Notes: generated by a model from the letters alone, not told the origin. 64,000 nt of DNA from Roseovarius halotolerans (GCF_900172255.1 NZ_FWFU01000003.1:248001-312000), one strand, 5' to 3'; shown: positions 50,232 to 60,169, counted from the stretch's first letter. Made by a program: numbers and translations.

Positions 50232-52596
50232 TACAGCCTTGGACGAAACGCTCGATCCCCGCACCATGACGCCGGACTGGTATGCCCGCGAAACCCGCCT
50301 CGCGCATATGCTGCCCTATGTGAGCTTAGTTGATGACCGCACCGTGCGGACGCGGGTCAACGAGCTTTTCCAGTGCATCCGGCTCGATGGGGTCAATAGC
50401 TACACGACAGACGATGCCTATCTCGACAAGGTGACGGCGCTTTTTGCCCGCATCGTCGCGCAGCTCGGGCCGGAATTCAGCTATTACGTCCACAAGGTCT
50501 CCAAGGCCATCAAACCTGATCTCGACCCGATCCGTGAGGACAGCTTCGCAGGCGAGGTGGACCGGCGCTGGCGCGCAAAACTCGAGACCAGCGGGCTGCG
50601 CGACAAGACGCTGACGCTCACCGTCATTCACCGTCCGCCCCCGAAAAGCCTCCTGCCGTTCCTGAGCCGCAGCGCGCCGGACCGACTGAAGGAGGAGACC
50701 CGCAAACGCCTGCAGCGCCTCGGTGAGGCCGTGAACGTCTTCCTCTCGGGGCTTACCGAGCTCAAGCCGCGCCTGCTGTCAGCAGGATCGGGAGAGTTGG
50801 TGGGATTTTTGGGCGCGCTGAACACGGGCACCGAGCTGCCGCTCTACCCGGCCAACACCTACGGCTTTCTGTCCTTCAACGTCGCCAATACCCGCGTGAC
50901 GTTTCACGGCGACCATTTCGAGCTCTCCGAGGGCGTCGTGGGCCACCGCTACGGCAAGAGCTTCACCATCGGAGAATACTCGGAAGGCACCTCCTGCACC
51001 ATGTTCGACATGCTGAACCTGCCAGTCGACATGATCGTGACGCACTCCTTCACGCCGATCAATTCGAACCTCATGGCGGGCCGCATCAAGCGGCAAAAGC
51101 GCCAGATGCAGGCGAGCCAGGACGCCGCCCTATCGCTTATGGAAGCGCTCGACATCGCCGCCGATGATCTGGAGGCCAAACGCCAGAGCTTCGGTGAGCA
51201 CCACATGGTCGTGACGATCTTCTGCGAAACGCTCGAAGAGCTGCAGACGCTCAGCGCCGAGATCGTGAATGCCGCCGCGACCGAGGGCGTGAAAATGATC
51301 GGCGAGCGGGTCGCCGCAAAGGCCCATTACCTCAGCCAGCACCCCGGCAACCAGCCCAAGCGTGTCCGCGCGAGCGCCGTCACCAATCGCAACTTCGCGG
51401 ATTTTGCGGCCTTCCACCGGACGCAGCTCGGCAAACCCGCAGCACTTACCCCTTGGGGCCGGGTCGTCACTTATTTGCCCACGCCGGAGCAGAGCGCCTA
51501 CCGGTTTTCCTACCACGAGCAGGGCAGCCCGGACAAAGAACCGACCAGCGGGCATACCCTGATCATGGGTCGGCCCGGGTCGGGCAAATCGGTGCTGTCC
51601 GCCTTTCTGATGACGCAAGCCCGTCGCGCAGGCGCGCGGATCTTCGTCTTCGATTACCGTCTTGGTATGGAGATGGCGGTCCGCGCCAATGGCGGGCGCT
51701 ACGCGTCCCTGAACGCCGGTCAGCCCACGGGCCTCAACCCGCTCTGGACCGAGACCGATGCGCGCGGCACCGCCTGGCTCTCGGACTGGCTTGCCACCCT
51801 GCTCTACCGCGCCGACAAGCCGCTCACTCCTGCCCAGACCAATCGCATCCAGGAAGTCGTGCGCCAGAACGCGCAGGCCACAAACCCGGCCCTGCGGAAC
51901 TGGCGGGATTTCGCATCGCTTTTTGTGTCCACCGACGATGGCGGCGATCTGCACCAGCGCCTGCTCGAATGGACCGAGGACGGCCGCTATGGCTGGATCT
52001 TCGGGCAGAGCCTCGAGGACACGTTCTCGCTCAAGGGCGATGTGGTGGGCTTCGATCTGACCGGCATTCTCGACAGCGAGGCCGACAAGGAACGGATGGC
52101 GGTCCTGTCCTATCTCTTCCGCCGGGTCGAGCGCGAAATCGAGGACCGCCGCCCCACCATCATCGTGATCGACGAGGCCTGGAAGGCCCTCGATAACGCG
52201 TATTTCGCCGAGCGGCTGTCGAACTGGCTGGTGACAGCGCGCAAGCAGAACACCGTTGCGGTAATGATGACGCAATACGCAAGCCAACTGGAACGTACCC
52301 GGACCGGCAAGACCATCGTTGAGGCCGTGCCGACGCAAATCCTGCTCCCGAACATCCGCGCCCATGCCGCCGATTACGCGATGCTGAACCTCTTTGAGAA
52401 GGAACTCGACGTGCTTCTCAACACCGGCAGCGACAGCCGTCTCGCCCTCATCCGTGACGACCAGGGCTCGATCGTGGTCGATGCAGATCTCAGTGCCCTC
52501 GGGCCCAATCTCACCATCCTCGGCGGCATGGAGAAAGGCGAGGCGCTCGTCGGCGCTGATTACCGCGACCGCCCGGACTTCTGGAGGCTTTCATGA
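50221..52596 (+). CDS. virB4: VirB4-like secretion ATPase
   Basis: The product of about 791 residues has the CagE/TrbE/VirB N-terminal region, Walker A MGRPGSGKSVLS (near residue 450) and Walker B IIVIDEAWKAL (near 648), plus MTQYASQLERT. It powers pilus assembly and substrate transfer. GGGGA before ATG 50221 favours that start over ATG 50206, which would lengthen the overlap with virB3. Confidence 0.95.
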   Translation: MRPNTALDETLDPRTMTPDWYARETRLAHMLPYVSLVDDRTVRTRVNELFQCIRLDGVNSYTTDDAYLDKVTALFARIVAQLGPEFSYYVHKVSKAIKPDLDPIREDSFAGEVDRRWRAKLETSGLRDKTLTLTVIHRPPPKSLLPFLSRSAPDRLKEETRKRLQRLGEAVNVFLSGLTELKPRLLSAGSGELVGFLGALNTGTELPLYPANTYGFLSFNVANTRVTFHGDHFELSEGVVGHRYGKSFTIGEYSEGTSCTMFDMLNLPVDMIVTHSFTPINSNLMAGRIKRQKRQMQASQDAALSLMEALDIAADDLEAKRQSFGEHHMVVTIFCETLEELQTLSAEIVNAAATEGVKMIGERVAAKAHYLSQHPGNQPKRVRASAVTNRNFADFAAFHRTQLGKPAALTPWGRVVTYLPTPEQSAYRFSYHEQGSPDKEPTSGHTLIMGRPGSGKSVLSAFLMTQARRAGARIFVFDYRLGMEMAVRANGGRYASLNAGQPTGLNPLWTETDARGTAWLSDWLATLLYRADKPLTPAQTNRIQEVVRQNAQATNPALRNWRDFASLFVSTDDGGDLHQRLLEWTEDGRYGWIFGQSLEDTFSLKGDVVGFDLTGILDSEADKERMAVLSYLFRRVEREIEDRRPTIIVIDEAWKALDNAYFAERLSNWLVTARKQNTVAVMMTQYASQLERTRTGKTIVEAVPTQILLPNIRAHAADYAMLNLFEKELDVLLNTGSDSRLALIRDDQGSIVVDADLSALGPNLTILGGMEKGEALVGADYRDRPDFWRLS

Positions 52597-52760
52597 CCCG
52601 CATTTTGTTGCTTCTCGCCGCGCTCGGCGCTTTGGCCTCCTGCGCTCAATACCAGGAACCGCAGGCCAATTGCTTCACCTTCCTGGCCTCGACGGCCCTC
52701 GTCGCGCCAGATTGCACCTTCACACCCCTCGGCGCACCGGAGGGTGCAATTGAAGTCTAG
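52593..52760 (+). CDS. Small lipoprotein in VirB7 position (55 aa)
   Basis: The 55-residue product begins MTRILLLLAALGALASC, a lipoprotein signal with lipobox LASC, and has three Cys in all. It overlaps virB4 by four bases and the next gene by 11 to 17 bases. Size, lipobox and place suggest a VirB7-like lipoprotein that stabilises VirB9 in the outer membrane. Sequence identity to VirB7 cannot be judged because the family is short and variable. Confidence 0.7.
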   Translation: MTRILLLLAALGALASCAQYQEPQANCFTFLASTALVAPDCTFTPLGAPEGAIEV

Positions 52761-53904
52761 GCTGCCACATATCCTGGCGCTTTGCCTGCTGCCCGGTCTC
52801 GCCCTGTCCCAAGGCGTGCCGACCAATGACAGTGGGCTGACCGCGCGTGACATCGTCGAGACTGGCGATCGCGAGGCTGACCTCGCGGTCCAGGCGGACA
52901 AGCTTGCCGCACGCGAGCTCATCGCCGAGATCGAACGGGAGCAGCTGGAAACCCTGCAACGCATCCTCGATGCCCAGACCAGCTTCGGCGGTCAGGGCTT
53001 GCCGGCAATGGTCTCGGGGCTGGAAAGCGGCAGCGGCGATCCCGAAAGCTCGGTGGCGGCGGTCTACGGAAGTGGCGAAATCGATCCCAATCCCGGCGGC
53101 GCACAGATGTTCGGGGATGCGGCGGAAAACATCGAGCAGCTCATCATCCGCGTGGCCCGGGAGACCAGCGACTTTGCGGGCGTGGGCCGCGCGGGCCTTT
53201 CTCCGGTTCAATGGCGCGCCCTTCTGCAGGCGCTCATCTGGCAGGAAAGCCGCTTCACCATCGGTGCCCGCTCGCCGGTCGGGGCCTTTGGCCTTACCCA
53301 GATCATGCCGGGCACCGCCAGCGATCTCGGCATCAACCCGGAATACTATGACAGCCCCTATCTACAGGTGCATGGCGGCGCGCGTTATCTCGCAGCCCAG
53401 CTCAACACCTTCGACGGCAATGTCATCAACGCGCTCGCGGCCTATAATGCCGGACCCGGCCGTGTGTTCGAATATGGTGGGGTGCCGCCCTTCACTGAGA
53501 CCCAGCACTACGTTCAGGTCATCCCCGAACGCTACAATCTCTATCTGAGCCGCATCGGCGGGATCGAAGCGCTCGGCACGATCGATCCGGCGCTTCTCGC
53601 CAATGCGAACCTCTCGATCACCGGGCACGGTGCGGCGTTCTATGGCAACAACGCGCCCGCCGCGATCAGGCAGGCCGCCCTGCGCATCGCGGACATCGTC
53701 GAGCGGATTTCCGAGACCGAAGACGTGCAGGAAAGCGTCGCGCTCAACACCTATGCCCGCGCCGAACTCGTGCGCCTCATTGCCGCCCGTATTCGGCTGC
53801 AGGCGGCGCGCACCCGCGTTCTCTCCGCCGAGGAGCTGGCCCAGGCCAGCGCCCGTATGGCCGAGGGCGCGTTCATGGAATTCACGATCAGGGAGATAGA
53901 CTGA
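52750..53904 (+). CDS. Second lytic transglycosylase of the secretion cluster
   Basis: The product of about 384 residues has a signal peptide (PHILALCLLPGLALS), a coiled N-terminal segment, an SLT domain with catalytic Glu in WQESRFTIGARSPVGAFGL and LAAYNAGPGRVFEYGG, and a long helical C-terminus (about 120 residues). TTG 52750 is selected by GGAGG six bases upstream; GTG 52744 is in frame but too close to that site. It duplicates the VirB1 activity at 48966 and may serve assembly or exclusion at a different stage. Confidence 0.85.
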   Translation: MKSRLPHILALCLLPGLALSQGVPTNDSGLTARDIVETGDREADLAVQADKLAARELIAEIEREQLETLQRILDAQTSFGGQGLPAMVSGLESGSGDPESSVAAVYGSGEIDPNPGGAQMFGDAAENIEQLIIRVARETSDFAGVGRAGLSPVQWRALLQALIWQESRFTIGARSPVGAFGLTQIMPGTASDLGINPEYYDSPYLQVHGGARYLAAQLNTFDGNVINALAAYNAGPGRVFEYGGVPPFTETQHYVQVIPERYNLYLSRIGGIEALGTIDPALLANANLSITGHGAAFYGNNAPAAIRQAALRIADIVERISETEDVQESVALNTYARAELVRLIAARIRLQAARTRVLSAEELAQASARMAEGAFMEFTIREID

Positions 53905-54713
53905 TGAGAGATTTACTCGTGAGAACGGCCTTGGCCACGACGCTTGGGATCGGTTTGCATTTTGGCACCCTGCCCCCTGCCTTGGCGCAAGGCGTGCCCG
54001 TCGTCGACACCCAGAACATTGCGCAAAATATCCAGCAGCTCCGGCAGATGATCGAAGACGAGATCCTGCAAAACGAGCAGCTGACGCAGCTCCGCGAACA
54101 GCTCGGCCTTCTCACGGATCAACTCGCGGAGCTGCAACAGACATATGAAGCGCTCACCCGTCTTGCCGAACTTCCAGAAATCATCCGCACCGAGATGGAA
54201 GACGAATTGAACGGCCTGCTCGATCAGGAATTCGGAGACATCCTTGCCACCATCGAAGCCATCAAGACAGGTGACTTCTCGGGCCTGTCGGGTTCCGGGG
54301 CGGGCGAGATTGAAACCCAGATGGACCGGGTCCTGGCCGATCTCGGGTTTGACGAAGACACGCTTTTGGAAATGGCCACCAGCGGCAATCCGGGCGCGAA
54401 CCGCGTGGCGACGCAGGCCACCACCGGTGCCCTCGTCTCAGCGGCGGCCCAGAATAGCTATGAGGATGCGGGCCAGTCGCTCGAACGCGTCGACCGGCTC
54501 GTCGGGCTCATCGATGACATGGACGAACTCAAGGAAAGCATCGATCTCAACACGCGCGTGACGGCGGAACTGGCGATCGCGCTGGTCGCCATGTGGCAAC
54601 TCGAAGCCGTGCAAACCGTGGGTGACGGCACCGGCGGCGTGATCGATGCCGCCACCATCGCCGAGGAGCAGCGCTTCATGGATTTCACCCTGCCGGACCT
54701 GCGGGCTGACTGA
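53904..54713 (+). CDS. virB5: VirB5-like protein
   Basis: The 269-residue exported protein has a signal peptide (cleavage near ALAQG, residue 30) and long helical coiled-coil segments (VDTQNIAQNIQQLRQMIEDE) typical of VirB5/TrbJ proteins that cap the pilus. It starts on the last base of the preceding gene's stop. The C-terminal helix set (TAELAIALVAMWQLEAVQ) also fits TrbJ. Confidence 0.78.
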   Translation: MRDLLVRTALATTLGIGLHFGTLPPALAQGVPVVDTQNIAQNIQQLRQMIEDEILQNEQLTQLREQLGLLTDQLAELQQTYEALTRLAELPEIIRTEMEDELNGLLDQEFGDILATIEAIKTGDFSGLSGSGAGEIETQMDRVLADLGFDEDTLLEMATSGNPGANRVATQATTGALVSAAAQNSYEDAGQSLERVDRLVGLIDDMDELKESIDLNTRVTAELAIALVAMWQLEAVQTVGDGTGGVIDAATIAEEQRFMDFTLPDLRAD

Positions 54714-54730
54714 TCGTGAGGGAATGAGGG

Positions 54731-55384
54731 GTGGCTACTGAACAGGAAATCATCGAAGAAGAGCTGGTCTATGGTGCCCTGCGCCGCGAACGGCTCTGGC
54801 AGCGCCTTGGCCTCATCGGGCTCATCTTCGGCATTCTCGGATGCTTGAGCGCCGCGGCTGTCACGATCCTCGATGTCGATCCGCCGCCTGTGGTCGTGCC
54901 CTATGATCCCGCCACCGGGTTTGCCCTGCCCGAGGCTTCAGTGGGCGCGACGTCGGTGACTGCCAACCAGGCGATCATCGAGGCGGAGGTGTTCCGCTAT
55001 GTGACCGACCGCGAGGTCTACAATCAGCTCGACAACGATCTGCGCATCCGCAGCGTTCTGCGTCGCTCGGACGATGCGGCTGAGAGCGGATTGCGCCAGA
55101 TCTGGAACAGCGCCAATGAGAACTACCCGCCGACGGTCTATGGCCCCAATGCGCGGCTCGACGTGGAGATCCTCAGCATCAATCGCATCGGCACCAACCG
55201 CGCCACGGTCCGCCTGCGCAAGCGCCTGACATCTATCAACGGCGTCCAAACCGGGCTTTTCACCGCCACGCTTCTCTTCGAGTTCCGCCCCGAGACCCGC
55301 CGCTCCATCGATGAGGTCTGGACCAACCCCTTCGGCTTCACGGTCCTCGAATATTCCATCCGCTCCGACAGATTGGAGAACTGA
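54731..55384 (+). CDS. virB8: VirB8-like inner membrane protein
   Basis: The 217-residue protein starts at GTG 54731, has one N-terminal span (about 28-48) and a periplasmic VirB8 domain with NTF2-like alternation (EVFRYVTDREVYNQ, then RATVRLRKRL and FEFRPETRRSIDEVWTNPFGF). It nucleates assembly of the secretion core. No VirB7-size gene lies next to it; the candidate is at 52593. Confidence 0.9.
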   Translation: MATEQEIIEEELVYGALRRERLWQRLGLIGLIFGILGCLSAAAVTILDVDPPPVVVPYDPATGFALPEASVGATSVTANQAIIEAEVFRYVTDREVYNQLDNDLRIRSVLRRSDDAAESGLRQIWNSANENYPPTVYGPNARLDVEILSINRIGTNRATVRLRKRLTSINGVQTGLFTATLLFEFRPETRRSIDEVWTNPFGFTVLEYSIRSDRLEN

Positions 55385-55386
55385 CG

Positions 55387-56082
55387 TTGTTGCTTATGAG
55401 ATCGCTTGTTTTTGTCATTGCTCTGTTGCCCGGCCTCGCCTTCGCGGAAGCCATCCCGCGCGGCGGTCCCAATGACAACCGCGTGCGGCTGGCCACCTAC
55501 CAGGAAGGTCAGGTCTATCGTCTCAACGTCTCGCTCACCCATGTCACCACCATCGAGTTCGGCGAGGGCGAAAGCATCCGCTCGATCATCGCCGGCGACA
55601 CAGAGGGCTTCGAGATCGACGGCGTGCCGGGTGGGCAGGCCTTCGCGATCAAGCCCGTCGCGCGCGGTGTCCATACCAACGTGACCGTCTATACCAACCG
55701 CCGCAGCTATTACTTCAACGTCCAGGAGACCCGCAGCCCCACCTTCTACGTGGTCCAGTTCCGCTACCCCGAAGACAATGCACGGCCCACACGTGCCATC
55801 GCGGCCCAGGCCCCGAACTACAATTATGGTGCCAGCGCGCGCACCGAATTCACCCCAACCCGCGTCTGGGATGACGGAACCTTTACGTATTTCGAGTTCC
55901 CGCGGAACGCACCGGTACCTGCGATCTTTCGCTACACGAATGGTCGCGAGCGGACGGTCAACACGCAAGCGACCAGGGACGGCGTGATCCGGGTCTCCGG
56001 GGTGAATGGGCAATGGGTGCTGCGGATCGGGGAGGAGGTGGTCTGTATCGAGGCCACGCCTCCTGCGGGGGTGGGCTCATGA
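55387..56082 (+). CDS. virB9: VirB9-like outer core protein
   Basis: The 231-residue exported protein has a signal peptide (FVIALLPGLAFA) and the two VirB9 domains: an N-terminal VTTIEFGEGE and AFAIKPVARGVHTNVTVYT, and a C-terminal PTRVWDDGTFTYFEFP. GGAGA fits TTG 55387; ATG 55396 would lie 17 bases from that site. The stop overlaps virB10. Confidence 0.92.
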   Translation: MLLMRSLVFVIALLPGLAFAEAIPRGGPNDNRVRLATYQEGQVYRLNVSLTHVTTIEFGEGESIRSIIAGDTEGFEIDGVPGGQAFAIKPVARGVHTNVTVYTNRRSYYFNVQETRSPTFYVVQFRYPEDNARPTRAIAAQAPNYNYGASARTEFTPTRVWDDGTFTYFEFPRNAPVPAIFRYTNGRERTVNTQATRDGVIRVSGVNGQWVLRIGEEVVCIEATPPAGVGS

Positions 56083-57458
56083 GCGACACCGGAAACGCAG
56101 ACCTCGAGAAACGTCTCGCCGCCCTCGAGCAAGGCAAAGGCGCAGGGTCGCCCCCTGCCCCGCGACGCTCGCCGCTGCTCGCATTGGTCGTTGTCCTCGT
56201 GATCGGGGCGGGTGGTTCACTGCTCTATTTCATGTCCCAACCCGAGGAGGAAGAAGCCCTGCCCACGGCGACACCGGACGTGTTCCAAAACGAAGGCGAC
56301 GGGTTCGGAGCTATCGAAACCCTTCCCCCACCCGAACCCGAAGTGGTTCTGGCAGCACCCGAACCGGTGGAGCCCAATGCAGAACTTCTGGCGCAGCTCG
56401 CCGCCCTTCAGGCCCAGATCGAGGAACTGCGCAATGCGCCCGAACCGGTGGTCGAAGAAGACACGGCTGCTGCCGAAGCCATCGATGTGCTGACCGCGCA
56501 GATCGCCGCTCTGCAAGCCGCGTCGGAAGCCGCGCAGCAGCAATTTCGCGATGAGCTCACGGCGCGCGATCGCGAACTGGAGCAACTCCGCATGGACCTC
56601 GAACTCGCACAGCTTGAGGCCAACCGCCCTCTCCCTGCACCCGTCGGGCCTACGGAAGACGAATTGCGCGCGCGGGAGGAAGAACGGCTCCGCCGCGAGG
56701 AGGAAGCAAGACGGCTTGCGGAACTTGAACGCCGCGCGGCCGAGGAGCGCGCGTTTCAGGATCGCCGCATCGCCTCGCCCACCATCGCCTTTGGCGGTAC
56801 CTCGGGCGCAAATGAGACGGCACTGACCGAACGCACCTTTGGCGAAGTGACGGATTTTGTGCTGAACGGTGCGCTGCCCACTTCGGTGACGCAGGCAGAA
56901 GTCATCGCCAACCCGTCCAACACCATCATCCAGGGCACGATGATCCAGGCCGTCATGGAAACCGCCCTCGACAGCTCCCTGCCCGGCCAGACCCGGGCCG
57001 TTGTCTCCGAGGACGTATTCAGTTTCGATGGCTCCCTTCTCCTGATCCCGCGCGGGTCCCGCCTGATCGGGCGCTATCGTTCGGGCGTAGATATCGCGCA
57101 GCGCCGGGTCACCATCGCATGGGACCGGATCATCCTGCCCGATAATCAGACCGTCCAAATCAGCTCCTTCGGGGGTGATGAGTTGGGTCGCTCAGGTGTG
57201 ACCGGCTTTGTCGATACGCGCTTTGATGAGCGCTTTGGCTCGGCAGCGCTGATTTCACTGATCTCCGCCGCACCAAGCGCCGCCGCCGCAAATGTCCAGG
57301 ACGAAACAGCCGCCGACGTTCTCGAAGACGTGGGCGATGATCTGGCAGATGCGACGGACAGCGTCATCGGCGACTATCTCTCCATCGGCCCCGTCATCTA
57401 TGTCGACCAGGGCGCGCGCGTCACGGTCATGGTCGACCGCGATCTGGAGATATTCTGA
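56079..57458 (+). CDS. virB10: VirB10-like core protein
   Basis: The 459-residue protein has a short cytoplasmic N-terminus, one span (about 33-52), a Pro/Glu-rich linker, a long coiled-coil of E/A/R repeats (about 105-245) and the C-terminal TrbI domain (GTMIQAVMETALDSSLPGQ, LLIPRGSRLIGRY). It senses ATPase energy and gates the outer core. ATG 56079 forms ATGA with the virB9 stop. Confidence 0.93.
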   Translation: MSDTGNADLEKRLAALEQGKGAGSPPAPRRSPLLALVVVLVIGAGGSLLYFMSQPEEEEALPTATPDVFQNEGDGFGAIETLPPPEPEVVLAAPEPVEPNAELLAQLAALQAQIEELRNAPEPVVEEDTAAAEAIDVLTAQIAALQAASEAAQQQFRDELTARDRELEQLRMDLELAQLEANRPLPAPVGPTEDELRAREEERLRREEEARRLAELERRAAEERAFQDRRIASPTIAFGGTSGANETALTERTFGEVTDFVLNGALPTSVTQAEVIANPSNTIIQGTMIQAVMETALDSSLPGQTRAVVSEDVFSFDGSLLLIPRGSRLIGRYRSGVDIAQRRVTIAWDRIILPDNQTVQISSFGGDELGRSGVTGFVDTRFDERFGSAALISLISAAPSAAAANVQDETAADVLEDVGDDLADATDSVIGDYLSIGPVIYVDQGARVTVMVDRDLEIF

Positions 57459-57462
57459 GCCC

Positions 57463-58449
57463 ATGTCGCTGAGCTATCTCGAAACCTCACTCGACCGGAT
57501 CGACGCCGCCGCCCGCGACGATGTCATCGAGATTTGCATCAACCCAGACGGAACCTGCTGGGGCGAATTCCAGGGCGATCACTTCATGCGCGCGCTGGAC
57601 CAGAGGCTGACCGGCGTTCAGGTCAGGGATCTCGGCAACCAGATCGCCTCCTCCGCCAACACCACGATGAGCAAGGACCGCCCTATCGTTTCAGTCTCGA
57701 TCACCTACAAGGGGCGCCCGATCCGCGCACAGGTCATCACCCCGCCCGCCGTGCTCTCGGCCATGTCGATCAGCCTTCGGTTCTTCTCAAGCCTGCCGCT
57801 TGACGGGATTGCGCTTGATTTCCTTTTTGGCAAGGAGCGCAAACTCGAAGAACTCCGCCTCGAGAAAACCCACGAACTGCGCGCAGTGGTGGCCGCAGGC
57901 GTGATCGACGATGCGCTGGCCTTTTGCGTCTACAACAAGCTCAACATGATCGTCTCTGGCGGCACCTCCACCGGCAAGACCGTGGCTGCGCGCAAGATCC
58001 TCTCGCACGTGCCATCCGAGGAACGCATCGTCACCATCGAGGAAGCCGCCGAGCTTCTGCCGACCCAGCCTAATGCCGTGACCCTCATCGCCAATCGCGA
58101 TGCGGAGTTCCAGACCGCCGATGTGCTGCTCACCGCAACGTTGCGCATGCGCCCCGACCGGATCATCCTGGGCGAGGTGCGCGGCAAGGAGGCCATGACC
58201 TTCCTCGAGGCGATCAACACTGGCCATGGCGGGTCCATGACCACGCTGCACGCAGAAACCCCGCAACTTGCCGTGCAGCGTCTGGCCATCGCCGCACTCA
58301 AGACCGAGATCCCGATGACCTATGCCGACATGATCCAATACATCGAGAACTCCATCGATGTGATCATCCAGGCCGGTCGCCACGATGGCCGGCGCGGCAT
58401 CACCGAATTTTACCTCCCCGGCGCAACTGAGATTGGAACTTCCCGATGA
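57463..58449 (+). CDS. virB11: VirB11-like secretion ATPase
   Basis: The 328-residue protein has an N-terminal domain and a RecA-like C-terminal domain with Walker A SGGTSTGKT (near residue 166), the Asp box IVTIEEAAEL, Walker B RPDRIILGEVRG and the His box GHGGSMTTLHAE. These are diagnostic of VirB11 hexameric ATPases. ATG 57463 is four bases after the virB10 stop. Confidence 0.95.
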   Translation: MSLSYLETSLDRIDAAARDDVIEICINPDGTCWGEFQGDHFMRALDQRLTGVQVRDLGNQIASSANTTMSKDRPIVSVSITYKGRPIRAQVITPPAVLSAMSISLRFFSSLPLDGIALDFLFGKERKLEELRLEKTHELRAVVAAGVIDDALAFCVYNKLNMIVSGGTSTGKTVAARKILSHVPSEERIVTIEEAAELLPTQPNAVTLIANRDAEFQTADVLLTATLRMRPDRIILGEVRGKEAMTFLEAINTGHGGSMTTLHAETPQLAVQRLAIAALKTEIPMTYADMIQYIENSIDVIIQAGRHDGRRGITEFYLPGATEIGTSR

Positions 58450-58640
58450 AGACATTTGAATACGACATCCTGTCCTTTCCCATGACCCGAAAAACCAGTC
58501 TCACCGACATGCAGGCCAGCCTGAACGCGAAGGGGGCCGAAGGCTGGGAGGTCGTGTCGATCAGCTCCTCGGAATTCGCCAATGTGGGACACACTGTCTT
58601 CCTGAAGCGCGAGACCACACCCGCCAGAGCCACGGCATGA
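58446..58640 (+). CDS. DUF4177-like small protein
   Basis: The 64-residue product has the short alpha/beta layout of DUF4177: an opening strand FEYDILSF, a helix with LNAKGAEGWEVVSISS, and a final strand HTVFLKRE. It overlaps both virB11 and the next gene by four bases. The family function is unknown; its presence inside the secretion operon suggests an accessory or leftover insertion. Confidence 0.72.
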   Translation: MKTFEYDILSFPMTRKTSLTDMQASLNAKGAEGWEVVSISSSEFANVGHTVFLKRETTPARATA

Positions 58641-59050
58641 GGCAGGCGGGCTGTACCCTCGTACTGACTGCGCTGGTCCTGGGCCTGACATCGGCACCCG
58701 GCTTCGCTGAGCGCAATCTCGTGCCGACCCTCGAGCGCAGTTTCGACGTCTGTCCAGAACGGCCCGCTGAACCCGTGTGGATGCAGGAGATCCCCCTGCG
58801 CCAAGCCTATCAGCGCGTGCTGGTTCAAGACATCTACCGAGCCCAAAATCTTGAACGCATCGTAGAGACTGGCAGCTGCGCTTGCGAGATCCGGTTCCCG
58901 TCCTGGGACGATGCCGAGGGGGCGTTTCGTGAGCACCACGCCAGTGACGAACGCTGGGAAATGCTGCAGGCCTCGGACGCCTACAACCGCCGCGCCAACG
59001 ACGTTCGCCTTGCCGCCAAAGCCATCTGCGAAGCTGCAGGCAATTGGTAG
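58637..59050 (+). CDS. Secreted Cys-containing protein, unknown function
   Basis: The 137-residue product has a signal peptide (residues 1-24) and a helical mature part with four Cys (DVCPER, GSCACEI, KAICEA). It lies between virB11 and virB6 and overlaps the DUF4177 gene. No family is recognised. A periplasmic accessory role in the secretion apparatus is inferred from position only. Confidence 0.65.
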   Translation: MRQAGCTLVLTALVLGLTSAPGFAERNLVPTLERSFDVCPERPAEPVWMQEIPLRQAYQRVLVQDIYRAQNLERIVETGSCACEIRFPSWDDAEGAFREHHASDERWEMLQASDAYNRRANDVRLAAKAICEAAGNW

Positions 59051-59062
59051 AGTAGTCCCGTT

Positions 59063-60139
59063 ATGAGCGTCGTCACTTATTTCGTTGAAACCTCCCAGGG
59101 CTATCTCGACACCGCCGCAGAAACCCAGTTCGGGTCGGTCGCGGCAACGGTCGGCACGCTTCTCATCCTGGGAACAACGCTCGTGGTGATCCTCGTCTTC
59201 CTGAACATGATCTACCAATATAAGGCGATGGACGGCCGCACGGCCTTCTGGCTCGCTGTCAAGATCGGACTGATCGGGATATTCGCGACCAACTGGGTGC
59301 AGTTCAACGCGCTTTCCGCCGCTATCCTGACGGGCATCGACAGCATCGCAGGCTCGTTGGTTGCTTCGGTTGGTGGTGGAACTCCCGGCCCCTCTGGAAC
59401 TTTCGCCGAAGAGTTTGACCGGCTGATCGCGGAACTCGGCGACTACCTCAATGCAGCCGGATCAGAGCTGAACTGGATGGCAGGTGCCATGCTCGACATT
59501 GTCGGGGTGCTGTTACTTTCGATCCTCGGCGGGCTGGCCGCCTTCATACTCGTGGCATCCCGCCTGATGATCGCACTTCTGATCGGGATCGCGCCGGTGA
59601 TGATATTCTTGACCCTATTCGAAGTGACCAAGGATTACTTCGCGCGATGGCTTTCGGCACTGGTTTCCTTTGCGCTCTACCCCATCGTCGTGGCCGGCGT
59701 GTTCGCGACAATCACCGGCGTTTCCTCCGCCCTGATTGGTGAGCTTGGCGACCCAGAAGGGGCCTCAAACATCGGCGCGCTCATCCCCTTTTTCATGATG
59801 GTGCTCATGGCCAAGGGCTTCATCATCGCAACGCCATTCATCGTCCGCGCGATCTCCGGCAACATCATGATGCCCGCCCTCTCGGGCGGTCTAGGTGGTG
59901 GTTACAACTTCGCCCGTGCCGCCATGGGCAGCCAGCAGGCCTACAACCGCTATCTGATCGGCGGTGCCAGTGGCGCCGAATACGCAGCCCTCAGGGCGCG
60001 GCAGTTTTTTGGTGTGCAGCAGATGCCAGTGCGGCAAGGCATGGGACAGACAGGTCAGGCAAGCGGCACTGGGTCACCGGGGGCCGGGTCTCAGATGCTG
60101 GCGCAACTGGCCCGGTTGGGAAGGCTGGGGCGACGATGA
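59063..60139 (+). CDS. virB6: VirB6/TrbL-like polytopic membrane protein
   Basis: The 358-residue protein has about six or seven spans and the VirB6 central region (LLSILGGLAAFILVASRLM, then IGIAPVMIFLTLFEVTKDYFARWLSALV). It forms part of the inner membrane platform. It lies at the end of the operon rather than after virB5. The C-terminal tail is Gly/Gln-rich. Confidence 0.88.
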   Translation: MSVVTYFVETSQGYLDTAAETQFGSVAATVGTLLILGTTLVVILVFLNMIYQYKAMDGRTAFWLAVKIGLIGIFATNWVQFNALSAAILTGIDSIAGSLVASVGGGTPGPSGTFAEEFDRLIAELGDYLNAAGSELNWMAGAMLDIVGVLLLSILGGLAAFILVASRLMIALLIGIAPVMIFLTLFEVTKDYFARWLSALVSFALYPIVVAGVFATITGVSSALIGELGDPEGASNIGALIPFFMMVLMAKGFIIATPFIVRAISGNIMMPALSGGLGGGYNFARAAMGSQQAYNRYLIGGASGAEYAALRARQFFGVQQMPVRQGMGQTGQASGTGSPGAGSQMLAQLARLGRLGRR

Positions 60140-60169
60140 TGACGTTTTGTTTTGCAAGGCCGCTGAGCC

